Shown: piece by piece, positions 7,441-16,628 of the stretch
Numbering within the stretch: the stretch's first letter is position 1
Layout of the letters: the number at the start of each line of letters is the position of its first letter
Assembly (NCBI RefSeq): GCF_014529945.1
Contig: NZ_JACVFB010000008.1
Coordinates: 310,001-374,000 of the forward strand
Direction of reading: 5' to 3'
From: Chitinophaga varians
GTDB taxonomy: Bacteria; Bacteroidota; Bacteroidia; Chitinophagales; Chitinophagaceae
DNA: 64,000 nucleotides
Program-made: the position numbers and the translations under genes
Notes under the pieces: generated by a model
Told to the model about the DNA's origin: nothing
Database searches by the model: none
Seen by the model: the letters and a program-made list of their open reading frames with translations, nothing else

Positions 7441-9918
7441 ATGCAAGATCTCAGTAAATATGTCCGTTACGGAAACAATAAAAGTCTCGATATATGGGAC
7501 GCCAACGGAGAAATCGATCAACTGCCCGACGATATCTTTTTGGAATACCCCCACGCCGAAAATGTGGCGCTGCATGTTAAAAACATGACCGCCCTGCCAG
7601 GTTCCATTTATTCCCTGAAACAGTTAAAAACACTGGTGATTTCAGGTACCAAAATGAAAGCCGTGCCGGAAGAGCTCAGCCAGCTGCAACAACTGCAGAG
7701 CCTCAAACTCAGCAACGGCAATATGGATGTCAACAAAGGACTGCCACTGCTCGCACAACTGCCGGACCTTCGTATCCTCGACCTGGGCAACTGGCGCGGA
7801 AACGCCTTTCCTACGAACCTGTCTCAGCTGAAACAGTTGACGCAGCTATCTCTCTCCAACGACAAGATGAAAGGCAATATTCCGGAGGTCATGGCGCTGG
7901 TAACAGCGCTACCCAACCTGCGGGAACTACACATCACGGTCACCGGAGACGACTACTATCAGTTGTTGTCACCGGAAAACATGCCGCTGCTGGACAAGTT
8001 GCGGATGCTGGACATTCAGTACAATGGCCTCTGGCGCACCGAACCCTATAAAACGCCTTTATGTGTGGCCACCACCCGTCAGGTGCAGATACATTACGCT
8101 TTCCGGGAAAGCCTGCCGGCCTTCCGCCTGAAAGTAAAAGATAAAACCTACAATGACTTTCAGCTACAGCTATTGTTTGGCGTATACTTAAAAGTGATAC
8201 CTGCTATCAACGTATTACTGCCCAATCAACTGGCCAGCGCCATTGCTGCGCAACAGCATCCCAATCTGCATTTGCTGGCAAAGCCCAAAGGAGAAAGTCA
8301 GAAATCCATCAACGAAAAGCTGGAACAGTACGGCATCTCCGTCAACAACAAACAGATCGACAGCAACACCATCGTGGTGATGGGCACCGATACCACCATG
8401 GAAGACCTGATGCCTTTGCTGGACGCCGGTTGCCAGGTCATCACCACCGACCAGCTCAATGAAGTGCTGATCAATAAAGATGATCACTGGTTGCTGCAGG
8501 ACGACAATGAAGCGGCTAATACGCAGCTGCTGCGCCTCTTCACCTCTAATGATCCGGACAACTACCAGCTGGCTTTTGAGATCATCGAAACGGGCGGCGC
8601 CAACAAAATCATTCAGACGCTGCTGGCCGTAGTGATGCTGGCCCATCCGGACAAAACAATTCACAAAAAAGCAGAAAAGCTGTATGACAAATACGGCTCA
8701 CAGGCGTTCCGGCAGCAGGTAAAAAACAATAAAATATCTTTGCGTGTAGGCGGAAACGTTAGTTCAAAACTACAACGGGTAGTGGCCAGCCAGGATGTGG
8801 ATGAAGTGATGTTCCGCCTGATGTACCAGCTGGTGGCCGGCTCCAACAACAATATCAGTAAAGTACGTGTCAGCTCCTTCAGCATGAAGGGCATTGCCAA
8901 CATTACACTACCGCCGGAAATAGCCTTCTTCTCCCAGATCACCGACTGGGATTTTGAAACCTGCGAAGGCTTTAATATCGAAGCAGCTATCCCCATTTTT
9001 GCGGAGATGCCTAACATAAAGCACCTGCGGCTCAATAGTTGCCACGTTCAGATACCGGCTACCATCGGTACGCTGACACAGCTGGAAACGCTGGAGATAG
9101 CCCACAATACGCTGGCGGTGGAAGATTCGCTGCAATCCCTGGTACACCTGAAATCACTGGATGTTACGGGTGTAAAACTGAAAAACTGGGACTGGCTTAC
9201 ACCGCTGAAAAGCCTCACAGGGCTCATGTTAAACAACAATCAGCTGCCCGCCATTCCGGAGGCCGTGTTTAATATGCAGCAACTGGAATTGCTCGAAGCC
9301 CGGAATAACAAGCTGACGGCCGTACCGGAAGCATTGGCACGTTTGCCGAAACTGGACCGCTTGGACTTCAGCAATAATCAGATCACTACCTTCCCTTACT
9401 TTCTGGGGAAATACAAATTATCCTCGCTGCTGCTGCGCTCCAATAAAATACCGGAAGTAGATACCCATCAGCTGGCAACGATTTCCAGGGGTGAACCTAT
9501 TTCATGGGGAGAACTGAACCTGTCGCGCAACCAGCTGTCATCCTTTGAAATGACAGGCTGCAGATTTGTAATGCGCGTACTCGATATCTCCCACAATCAA
9601 CTAACGGAATTACATCCGTCTATATTTGTGGCGCCGATTAAAGATTTTTACGGCCATCACAACCAGATTGCTGAGTTGCCGCCAATTGCCGCCGGTACTC
9701 GTTTTGATGACTTCTGGGTGCACCACAACCAGTTGACCGAACTACCGGCACACATTGCGCGCATCTTCATTCAGAATGCAGACTTCAGTAACAACCAGAT
9801 CAGCACTATCCATCCTGACTTCAACATTTATGGCACCGACAGTTATGCCCGGTTGTATTGGAAAATGAAAAATAATCCTATCCCCAACAAAGGTAAAGTT
9901 GGGGGAATGTACCTCTAA
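7441..9918 (+). CDS. large leucine-rich repeat protein with BRCT-like and helical middle segment
   Basis: This 825-residue protein has no signal peptide. The ATG at 7441 is preferred over an in-frame GTG at 7438. Block 1 (about residues 30-205) holds leucine-rich repeats of the LxxLxLSxNxM type. Residues ~280-352 look like a BRCT domain: a conserved Gly after a helix, then NTIVVMGTD and CQVITTDQL. Residues ~356-430 are helical and HEAT-like (AFEIIETGGANKIIQTLLAV). Block 2 (about 475-800) holds at least ten further LRRs of the LDxSxNQLTxLP type. It starts four bases after the MoxR stop, so it is the probable third component or target adaptor of the vWA/MoxR pair. LRR blocks suggest protein recognition; a BRCT-like fold suggests phosphopeptide or DNA-end binding. 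Function is unknown. Confidence 0.88.
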   Translation: MQDLSKYVRYGNNKSLDIWDANGEIDQLPDDIFLEYPHAENVALHVKNMTALPGSIYSLKQLKTLVISGTKMKAVPEELSQLQQLQSLKLSNGNMDVNKGLPLLAQLPDLRILDLGNWRGNAFPTNLSQLKQLTQLSLSNDKMKGNIPEVMALVTALPNLRELHITVTGDDYYQLLSPENMPLLDKLRMLDIQYNGLWRTEPYKTPLCVATTRQVQIHYAFRESLPAFRLKVKDKTYNDFQLQLLFGVYLKVIPAINVLLPNQLASAIAAQQHPNLHLLAKPKGESQKSINEKLEQYGISVNNKQIDSNTIVVMGTDTTMEDLMPLLDAGCQVITTDQLNEVLINKDDHWLLQDDNEAANTQLLRLFTSNDPDNYQLAFEIIETGGANKIIQTLLAVVMLAHPDKTIHKKAEKLYDKYGSQAFRQQVKNNKISLRVGGNVSSKLQRVVASQDVDEVMFRLMYQLVAGSNNNISKVRVSSFSMKGIANITLPPEIAFFSQITDWDFETCEGFNIEAAIPIFAEMPNIKHLRLNSCHVQIPATIGTLTQLETLEIAHNTLAVEDSLQSLVHLKSLDVTGVKLKNWDWLTPLKSLTGLMLNNNQLPAIPEAVFNMQQLELLEARNNKLTAVPEALARLPKLDRLDFSNNQITTFPYFLGKYKLSSLLLRSNKIPEVDTHQLATISRGEPISWGELNLSRNQLSSFEMTGCRFVMRVLDISHNQLTELHPSIFVAPIKDFYGHHNQIAELPPIAAGTRFDDFWVHHNQLTELPAHIARIFIQNADFSNNQISTIHPDFNIYGTDSYARLYWKMKNNPIPNKGKVGGMYL

Positions 9919-9920
9919 AT

Positions 9921-9955
9921 AAAAAGAGCGGGCAATTTTGCCCGCTCTTTTTATT
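9921..9955. terminator. bidirectional rho-independent terminator
   Basis: A near-perfect hairpin (AAAAAGAGCGGGCA and its complement around a TTT loop) with T tracts on both sides separates the convergent LRR and metallophosphoesterase genes, so it can serve both. Confidence 0.9.
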
Positions 9956-9966
9956 TAAAGGTACGT

Positions 9967-11820
9967 TTAGTAACCGATACAAGCCAGTTTACCATCCATG
10001 GTGCTCACCAGCACTTTCCGGTTGTCTATCGGCAGCACAGCGTTCACCAGGCAGTTGGACAGCTTATGTTTCCATAATAACGTATAGTCCTTACGGTTAA
10101 CTGCATACACCACGCCTGAATGCGTAGGTGTAAAGATTACGCCGTCGCGTTCCACCGCCGCCGCGGGATTCAGTTCGTAGCTCATTTCAATAGGAGATTT
10201 CCACAGCAGTTGCATCGTATCTGCCGTGGCAGACACGCCGTACAGGTTGCCGTCCATCGTTTTGATGAAAGTCTGGCTGCTGTCTGCCGCCAGTCCGATA
10301 GATTCACGCATTCTTACACCGGGTACTGTTTTACGCCAGATAACGTTGCCGGTCTGGCTGTCAAACGCCGTCATATAGCGGTCCGGCGCTACGATAAACA
10401 CTTTGTTCTGTGCTCCCACCGGATAGCAGGCTGCCGGAGAGAACATACGGTTAGAGGCGCCGTTGTTCCATTTCCATTTCAGCGTGCCGGTAGCTGCGTC
10501 GAGGGCGTAGAAATCGTTGCCCCAGCTGCCGAAGTAGACGTTGCCCTGATAGATCAGTGGTTTATCTTCCACAAACCCCTTCACCCCGGTAAATTCCCAT
10601 ACCAGTTTGCCCGTTGCTACGTCGATAGCCCGGAAATGCCCGTCGGAAGCCCCTACATAGGCGACACCGTTAGCCACCTCCGCGCTGGCCACCACAGGTT
10701 TACCTGTTTCAAAACGCCAGCGTTGTTTCCCGTTGGAAGCCTGGATACAATAGATGTAATGATCGGAAGAAGCCACCACAATATTATCTCCCGTTACTAC
10801 CGGTGTAGCATATACTTTACCGCCGGTTTTGAAAGACCATTTCATTTTTCCGGTGGCGGCATTCAGTGCATATACTTCGCCGGCGGTGTTGGTGGAGATC
10901 ACCAGGTCTTTCACCAGCGCCATACCGGAGCCGATATCACTGTTGTCCTGAAACGTCCAGATAGCTTTTACACCGGGGAAAGAATCGTTCATCGCAAATG
11001 ACGGGCGTTCAAATGGCGCCGCATCATAACGGGCATGATGGCTTTTCAGCGGCTGCACGGTCCATTGCCGGTTCTTTCCGATCAGCGGTGTCCGTTCTTC
11101 AAAAGTAGCCTGATGGTTAGCCACTGTGATGATATTGTAACCACCGATGCTGTCTTTTGCCCGGAGATTGGAGCGGCACATCACGCCGGGAATATTTTCA
11201 AAATCGTATGTTTTGTTAGTATGACCGTGCCCACAAAGGATCAGCTGGATGTTGTGTTGTTTCAGGCGATCGAGTGCTTCGTACCAGTTGTTGAGGTCCG
11301 GGTTTTGCGGGTAGTGGTTGATATAAATAATCGGTGTGGTGGTATCTTTTGTCTTCAGTAACTTATCGAGCCACACTACATTTTCGCGGGGCACCTGTCC
11401 CGGGCCCATGCGCATGTTAGGGCCGCAGTTGGTACCGATGAACCAATAACCGCCATGCTTAAACGAAAATGTTTCGTTGCCGAATACGCGGCGAAAAGTA
11501 TTGCCGCCACTCTCAGACCATTTGGTGTCGTGGTTTCCGGGGATGATGTACCAGGGTTTGTTGAGGCTGTCGAGCAATCGTTTGGCCAGTTGCAGTTCTT
11601 CGTCCGCGCCAAATTCGGTAATATCTCCCGAGATGATCACAAATGCGATGGATGGGTCCTGATTAATATCGGCCACGCTGCGCTGTACGTCTTCCGCAGC
11701 ATGATCGCTGCCCACGTGGATGTCTGTCATCAGCGCAAATTTGAACGCGTTTTGGGCCATGGTCACTGTCCGGCATAGGGTCAGCACGATCACGGTGCTC
11801 AGCAGGAAAAAATATCTCAT
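9967..11820 (-). CDS. secreted metallophosphoesterase fused to a PQQ-like beta-propeller
   Basis: This 617-residue protein has an N-terminal signal peptide (cleavage probably after TMA, residue ~22). Residues ~27-260 form a calcineurin-like phosphoesterase with all five metal/active-site blocks: DIH, GDITEFG, GNHD, NHYP and GHGHTN. Residues ~290-617 carry repeated blades of the type VVTGDNIVVASSDHYIYCI and GKLVWEF, as in PQQ/BamB-like eight-bladed propellers. It is likely periplasmic or outer-membrane associated and acts on a phosphoester such as a nucleotide, phospholipid or phosphoprotein. The substrate cannot be read from sequence. The ATG is three bases beyond the stop of the AI-2E family gene, so the two form an operon. 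Confidence 0.9.
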   Translation of the reverse strand: MRYFFLLSTVIVLTLCRTVTMAQNAFKFALMTDIHVGSDHAAEDVQRSVADINQDPSIAFVIISGDITEFGADEELQLAKRLLDSLNKPWYIIPGNHDTKWSESGGNTFRRVFGNETFSFKHGGYWFIGTNCGPNMRMGPGQVPRENVVWLDKLLKTKDTTTPIIYINHYPQNPDLNNWYEALDRLKQHNIQLILCGHGHTNKTYDFENIPGVMCRSNLRAKDSIGGYNIITVANHQATFEERTPLIGKNRQWTVQPLKSHHARYDAAPFERPSFAMNDSFPGVKAIWTFQDNSDIGSGMALVKDLVISTNTAGEVYALNAATGKMKWSFKTGGKVYATPVVTGDNIVVASSDHYIYCIQASNGKQRWRFETGKPVVASAEVANGVAYVGASDGHFRAIDVATGKLVWEFTGVKGFVEDKPLIYQGNVYFGSWGNDFYALDAATGTLKWKWNNGASNRMFSPAACYPVGAQNKVFIVAPDRYMTAFDSQTGNVIWRKTVPGVRMRESIGLAADSSQTFIKTMDGNLYGVSATADTMQLLWKSPIEMSYELNPAAAVERDGVIFTPTHSGVVYAVNRKDYTLLWKHKLSNCLVNAVLPIDNRKVLVSTMDGKLACIGY

Positions 11821-11823
11821 TAC

Positions 11824-12903
11824 TTATTCTTTAGGTGCATAGTATTTCGTTTTTTCCAGCCAGGAGTTAAAGACAGTATAGAACACCGCCAGGATAATGG
11901 CGCCTTTGAACATACCCGTAAATCCCCACGCGATCATGCCACCGATAACTCCGAGGAAAAGCACAAGAAACGGAAGTTTTCCGCTTTTTGCAATGAGAAT
12001 CGGTTTTAATACACCATCCAGTATCAGCACACCGGCGCCGTAGATGGCCAGAAAAACGGCCCAGCCGGTATTTCCCTGCATGGCCATCCAGATCACGAGC
12101 GGTATCCACACCCATAGCGGGCCCACCTGTATCAGCACCAGAAAATATACGATGGCCGCCAGCGCCAGCGCGAAGGGGATGCCAGCTATTGTGAATCCTA
12201 TCCAGGATACTACTGCGGCGGCAAGCGCGGTGCCCATCACACCGATGGAAACACCTTTCACGGCCTGTGCGGTGGCTGCGAGCAGCGCATAACCATCTTT
12301 GTCGCCAAACATATGCGTCATCGTAGCGCGTACCGGCCGCATCAGGCGGTCGCCGCTGACCAGAAAAATAGCGGAGACCACAATGCCCAACACCACCTGC
12401 AAAGCCATGCCGAGGATACCTACTCCGGTAGTCACCACATGATGAATACTATGCATGATCTGTCTTTCGTAGATACTGGCCGTCTCCCTCGGCCGCAGCT
12501 GTAGCTCATGCCAGAACTGCGCCATCTCTTTCCCCACCAGTGGCAGGTTGGTGATCCACACCGGCAGGTCCGGGATGCCCTCGTCCCTGGCCGTTTCCAG
12601 CCAGTAACCGATTTCTTTCAGGTGGTCATTGACCGTGGAGACCGCATAAGCAAAAGGTAATGCCACCACGGCCACCAGCAGCAGGGAATAAATAACAGCC
12701 GCCAGCTTGCGCCGGCCGCCCAGCCACACCACGCTCTTTTCGTAGAGGTTAAACAAAGACACCGAAAAAATAATGGCAAACGTAAAGACACCGAAAAATA
12801 CCTTCAGCACATCGTATAAAGCATACATGAGCCCCAGCAGTAGCAGCAGCACAATGATCGTTTCTATGATCCTCCGGGAGGTGGATGGAATACGGGTGCT
12901 CAT
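11824..12903 (-). CDS. AI-2E family transporter (PerM/YdiK type)
   Basis: This 359-residue protein has about eight hydrophobic segments, including an N-terminal pair (IIVLLLLLGLMYALYDVL and a second at ~35-55), a soluble central part (~90-150) and a C-terminal bundle containing GPLWVWIPL and the FLGVIGGMIAWGFTGMFKGA block typical of the AI-2E exporter family (Pfam 01594). Despite the name, members export varied substrates and some act in sodium/proton or cyclic peptide transport; nothing here fixes the substrate. It is first in a two-gene operon with the metallophosphoesterase downstream. Confidence 0.92.
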   Translation of the reverse strand: MSTRIPSTSRRIIETIIVLLLLLGLMYALYDVLKVFFGVFTFAIIFSVSLFNLYEKSVVWLGGRRKLAAVIYSLLLVAVVALPFAYAVSTVNDHLKEIGYWLETARDEGIPDLPVWITNLPLVGKEMAQFWHELQLRPRETASIYERQIMHSIHHVVTTGVGILGMALQVVLGIVVSAIFLVSGDRLMRPVRATMTHMFGDKDGYALLAATAQAVKGVSIGVMGTALAAAVVSWIGFTIAGIPFALALAAIVYFLVLIQVGPLWVWIPLVIWMAMQGNTGWAVFLAIYGAGVLILDGVLKPILIAKSGKLPFLVLFLGVIGGMIAWGFTGMFKGAIILAVFYTVFNSWLEKTKYYAPKE

Positions 12904-13070
12904 ATCGGAAAACCGGATTTGTTTCGGACAGAATCAATTTACTAAAAGATTGGCGAATAAGCAATGATTCCCGTTGGACTGCGAATATCAACCCGATGCC
13001 GGTAAATATGAATTCACCAGCTCACCATATCCATTTTTTTAACATATTGCCGTCATCAGAAAATAATAAA

Positions 13071-13886
13071 ATGACACCTCCGAAAAAACTCCTGAAATAT
13101 TTCCTCATTTTCATCGGCATCTTCCTGGTGCTGATACTGTTCGTGGCAGGGTGTTTCTGGGTAACTACGGAACAAAAATACCGACAGGCGAAGGAAGACG
13201 GTGAAAAATATAGCCGGATTTGCGATACCATCCGTGTCATCACCGAACAACCAAAGATCCAGTTTTCCGGGTTCCGCCTGAAAGAAATCCGGCAATTACG
13301 GTTTAAAATCCTGAGAAACGGGCAGTTCACCAGGGATACATTGGTAAAAACCCAATTCTCCTATGTATCCGATGACAGTACTTTTTTTGCTACCAGCCTC
13401 CCCTATCCGCTTTTCCTAAAAACAGACACCATTGTGGTGAGCACGGAAGGCGGCCTGCACTATTATATTTCGGGCTACCACCATTACGCATCCCTGCATT
13501 ATGGCATGTTTGGTTATGTAGGCAGCCACGATTGCCGCTTTGCAGCAGAATGTATGATCAACAATGAACAGACAAGCGGTACCTTACTTAAAAACGATGG
13601 CTGGTGGCATCCGGAAACCGACAAACACAAACGGATGATCGCTCCTCAAACACCTGCCTTTGATAGTATCTCCCAATCAGCTACCATCTCTTATGAAAAA
13701 GCGGAGGAGATATTTGAGCAGAACAAAGCCAACAAACATCTTATTTCACGGATCACCTACAGAATAGAAGTCGGACAGGAAGGCAGTTTTTATGTTTTTG
13801 GGGAAGAAGATGAGAACAAAAGAAACCAGGTTGATCTGATTAAAATAAACACACAAACGGGGGAATATAAGCGGGAAAGAAGATAA
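13071..13886 (+). CDS. hypothetical membrane-anchored or lipoprotein
   Basis: This 271-residue protein is not one I recognise. Its N-terminus is MTPPKKLLKY followed by a strongly hydrophobic stretch ending in VAGC (Cys27), which satisfies a lipobox but could equally be a simple membrane anchor because hydrophobic residues follow the Cys. The remainder is soluble, rich in aromatic and charged residues, with a YHHYASLHYGMFGYVGSHD segment and no cysteine pair or known motif. I chose the ATG at 13071 because it directly precedes the signal segment; in-frame starts further upstream would add an unlikely leader. It stands alone between a divergent transporter operon and a convergent S41 peptidase, with its own terminator. 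Confidence 0.7.
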   Translation: MTPPKKLLKYFLIFIGIFLVLILFVAGCFWVTTEQKYRQAKEDGEKYSRICDTIRVITEQPKIQFSGFRLKEIRQLRFKILRNGQFTRDTLVKTQFSYVSDDSTFFATSLPYPLFLKTDTIVVSTEGGLHYYISGYHHYASLHYGMFGYVGSHDCRFAAECMINNEQTSGTLLKNDGWWHPETDKHKRMIAPQTPAFDSISQSATISYEKAEEIFEQNKANKHLISRITYRIEVGQEGSFYVFGEEDENKRNQVDLIKINTQTGEYKRERR

Positions 13887-13898
13887 TCCCGAAACAAA

Positions 13899-13930
13899 AA
13901 AGCCTTACAACATTGAGTTGCAAGGCTTTA
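13899..13930. terminator. rho-independent terminator between convergent genes
   Basis: The stem AAAGCCTTACAAC pairs with GTTGCAAGGCTTT (one mismatch) around an ATTGA loop, flanked by A and T runs. It can terminate both the hypothetical gene and the S41 peptidase gene. Confidence 0.75.
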
Positions 13931-13951
13931 TGTTTGCTTTATTTACAGATG

Positions 13952-15505
13952 TTATTTCTTCCCGCTGATAAGCCGAAGCACGTACTCCATTTGCGAGTCC
14001 TTTTGTTTCATATAGTCCTCGTAGTTCTGCCATACTTCGTGGTCAGGCATAATCCCTCTCCCTTCCGGTTGGTCGGGTTTTACAGGTGCATCCTGCACTA
14101 CGTACATAATGGAAAACTTTGTCTTAATTTTTGAATGTGGCAGTTCATACACCAAACCGGCATGTCCGTTGTGGCAATAATATCCGCCGGTAGTTTCTAC
14201 CCCTACAACAGTGGTGTTTCTGGCGTATGCTTTCACCAGAGAGGCCAGGTGCGAAGCGGCAGAAGCGGTGTTCTCATCGATCATCAGGTATAAATGTCCT
14301 TTATATGCCGGCTGTTTAGGATAATACACCGGATTATGGACGCTGTCCTGATAGCTTCTTCCTTTGCTGAAGGGCAGCAGGTATCCTTTCAGGAATTTTC
14401 TGCCTTCCTTTATTTCTTCCGGTCCCCATTTACTGTCGGTGCCTACTCCCCAGAAATACTGCATATAAGGGATCGTATCCCTGTCAAAATTTGCATAGGC
14501 AGATATGTTTTCTTTAAAAGAATGATCTGTCAGATACATCATGGGTTGTTCGAAAGTAGGATCGCTGCCGCCGGGATTGCTCCTGATATCCAGGATGAGG
14601 TTGGGCACCGCATTTTTATCCAGCACCTGAAACACGCTGTCGATGAAACGCACATATCCCGGAAACCTGGGGTCATCTGCCCCGTCGGCCATGCTGAAGA
14701 TGCGGAAGCTAAGCAGCCCGGTGGACGGGTTCACCATCTTGAAACTGTATTTCGGCTGCGTGTTATAATCGATGAGACTATCTACCGCAATGCTGTACCG
14801 GTTCTTCTGGTTTTCCTTACGGGCGTCCAACGTTACCGCCGGCAGCGTGACTGTCTTCACTTCTTTACTGTACGGCGGATTAAACGTAACCGTAAAATTG
14901 TCCTTCACGCCATACTCGATCATGTAGCGGTAATTGAAGGAGCGGTGTACGCTTCCGGTCCATTTCTGGGTACGGTTAAACCCGTCGGTAGTGAAATATT
15001 TGTAGAAAGACTGCATCAGGGTGGTGTCAGGCACACCATTGATGCTCAGTACACGAGATCCTGCGGGGATGTCTTTTGTCTGATTATTGAAAATGATTTT
15101 GCCTTGAACATACTTCAGGTCGTAAGGGAAATAACCGCGCTGACGGCTGTAAAAATCCATCAGGTCTTTACCTACTTCGGTGTAGTTATGACAGCTGCCT
15201 TCGAAATCGGTCAACCGCAATATCACCTTGAAGTATTCAGTGGTACTCAAGGGTTTACTGATCTCTTTAAAAGCTGCTTTATAAATACTGTCCACCTGCT
15301 TTTTGGTGCGGTAGCGGTATAATCCCGAATTGGCCTTTTCCCGGATATCGCGGAAGAGCAAAAGGTCTTCCTTCATCTCACGGACAGTCAGTACTTTGTT
15401 ATAGATCTTTAGGCTGTCGCCCGTTGGTTGCGGCCCTGCGGGCGCGGCAAATATCTCCTGGGACAATGATTGTGACAGCAAAAACAATAAAAACAATTTT
15501 CTCAT
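13952..15505 (-). CDS. S41 family peptidase (C-terminal processing-like), exported
   Basis: This 517-residue protein has a signal peptide (cleavage near residue 20, after FAA). The C-terminal half carries the tail-specific protease fold: NLILDIRSNPGGSDP, then LMIDENTASAASHLASLV, in which the Ser of TASAAS is the expected nucleophile, then VVGVETTGG. A PDZ-like segment may lie at residues ~120-190 (GSRVLSINGVPDTTLMQ). It would act in the periplasm or at the cell surface on unfolded or C-terminal peptide substrates. It is transcribed toward the hypothetical membrane protein and precedes it convergently. No partner gene is obvious; the neighbouring small ORF upstream is a separate unknown protein. 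Confidence 0.9.
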   Translation of the reverse strand: MRKLFLLFLLSQSLSQEIFAAPAGPQPTGDSLKIYNKVLTVREMKEDLLLFRDIREKANSGLYRYRTKKQVDSIYKAAFKEISKPLSTTEYFKVILRLTDFEGSCHNYTEVGKDLMDFYSRQRGYFPYDLKYVQGKIIFNNQTKDIPAGSRVLSINGVPDTTLMQSFYKYFTTDGFNRTQKWTGSVHRSFNYRYMIEYGVKDNFTVTFNPPYSKEVKTVTLPAVTLDARKENQKNRYSIAVDSLIDYNTQPKYSFKMVNPSTGLLSFRIFSMADGADDPRFPGYVRFIDSVFQVLDKNAVPNLILDIRSNPGGSDPTFEQPMMYLTDHSFKENISAYANFDRDTIPYMQYFWGVGTDSKWGPEEIKEGRKFLKGYLLPFSKGRSYQDSVHNPVYYPKQPAYKGHLYLMIDENTASAASHLASLVKAYARNTTVVGVETTGGYYCHNGHAGLVYELPHSKIKTKFSIMYVVQDAPVKPDQPEGRGIMPDHEVWQNYEDYMKQKDSQMEYVLRLISGKK

Positions 15506-15566
15506 AAGTTATTCTCCAGTGGCAGTGATGGTTGATATATTTATTGCAAAATAAAACTAATTACGA

Positions 15567-16010
15567 TCAGTTATCTCCATGATATTTTTTCTTGTCTTCT
15601 GCTGTGTAAAAACAATAGATGAGCCCATCCATCTTATCCTCCCCTATTTCATGGCTGATCCATTCCCTCATTTCTTCCAGGTCTGATGTTTGTTTGATGT
15701 CCGCAGCATTTAGCGGCACCTGGGGAAAGAGGACCAGGACTCCGCTTTCTTCCTGAAGCAGGGCAATTGCCTGCTCATCCACCGGGCAATGGAAATAGGT
15801 TTTGTCGTAGGTACAAGCCGCCAATAACGGCTGGCCGCCAATTTCCTGTAGTTCGAACCAGGCATCGGTTCCCATAATGTACCAGAACGGATCTCCGGCA
15901 TCCATGGCATTATCTGATAATTCATTCAGCTCATTGCCGAACACCACCACCACGATGTTTTTATTGTCTACAATGGTACAGAAAGGTTTTCGATTTGACA
16001 GGTCGGTCAT
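15567..16010 (-). CDS. hypothetical cytoplasmic protein
   Basis: This is a 147-residue acidic soluble protein with no recognisable motif or signal peptide. It has predicted beta strands (FCTIVDNKNIVVVVFGNEL) followed by helices, and ends with DGLIYCFYTAEDKKKYHGDN. The composition resembles small immunity or regulatory proteins, but I could not place it in a family. It is 61 bp upstream of the S41 peptidase on the same strand and could be co-transcribed with it. Confidence 0.65.
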   Translation of the reverse strand: MTDLSNRKPFCTIVDNKNIVVVVFGNELNELSDNAMDAGDPFWYIMGTDAWFELQEIGGQPLLAACTYDKTYFHCPVDEQAIALLQEESGVLVLFPQVPLNAADIKQTSDLEEMREWISHEIGEDKMDGLIYCFYTAEDKKKYHGDN

Positions 16011-16127
16011 TTGATATATATTAATACAGGCTATTGTATACGGTGAAGATACTTCTTTATTTTCAGGTTAAAATTCCGGCAAACTGGTCAGAAATATCTA
16101 CCTTTTGATCTGGTAAAAACCATCATC

Positions 16128-16628
16128 ATGACACCTACCATCAAAGAAGGTTTGTGGAAACAATTTGGCGCCAGTATTGATATGCTGATCAATGCTGTTG
16201 CAGCCTATCCTGAAAATCGCTGGAACACAGAGAAAAAGTTTTTTTACATCTCTTATCATGTCGCCGTTTTCCTGGACTACTACCTGACAATCCCCGCAGG
16301 GCCGCTCTCCTCCCCGCTTTCCTTCACGCTCAGTGATGATATTCCGGAGGATGGCATTGACGACATTGTGCCGGACAGGATTTACAGCCAGGCTGAAATT
16401 ATTGCCTATCTGCAGATGAGCAGAAAAAAATGCCACGATCTTATCCTTAACATGACGGAGGCCGATTTCGCTCAATTATGGGTAGAAGTAGACGGCAATA
16501 AGGTAATGCCTGTTTTCGAATTGTTTTTGTATAATATGCGCCATGTACAACATCATACGGCGCAGCTGAATATGCTGCTCAGGAAAGATACGGGCGATGC
16601 GCCGCGCTGGGTGAGGGCTGCGAGGTGA
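16128..16628 (+). CDS. DinB-like four-helix bundle protein
   Basis: This 166-residue protein begins with a helix containing LINAVAAYPENRWN, followed by FYISYHVAVFLDYYL (His in the usual first metal position) and a C-terminal NMRHVQHHTAQLNMLL helix supplying further histidines. This is the DinB/YfiT-like pattern of three metal-binding histidines. Members are often thiol transferases or metal-dependent hydrolases; the substrate here is unknown. The stop codon abuts the stop of the convergent gene at 16629 with no spacer, so transcripts must overlap. Confidence 0.8.
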   Translation: MTPTIKEGLWKQFGASIDMLINAVAAYPENRWNTEKKFFYISYHVAVFLDYYLTIPAGPLSSPLSFTLSDDIPEDGIDDIVPDRIYSQAEIIAYLQMSRKKCHDLILNMTEADFAQLWVEVDGNKVMPVFELFLYNMRHVQHHTAQLNMLLRKDTGDAPRWVRAAR

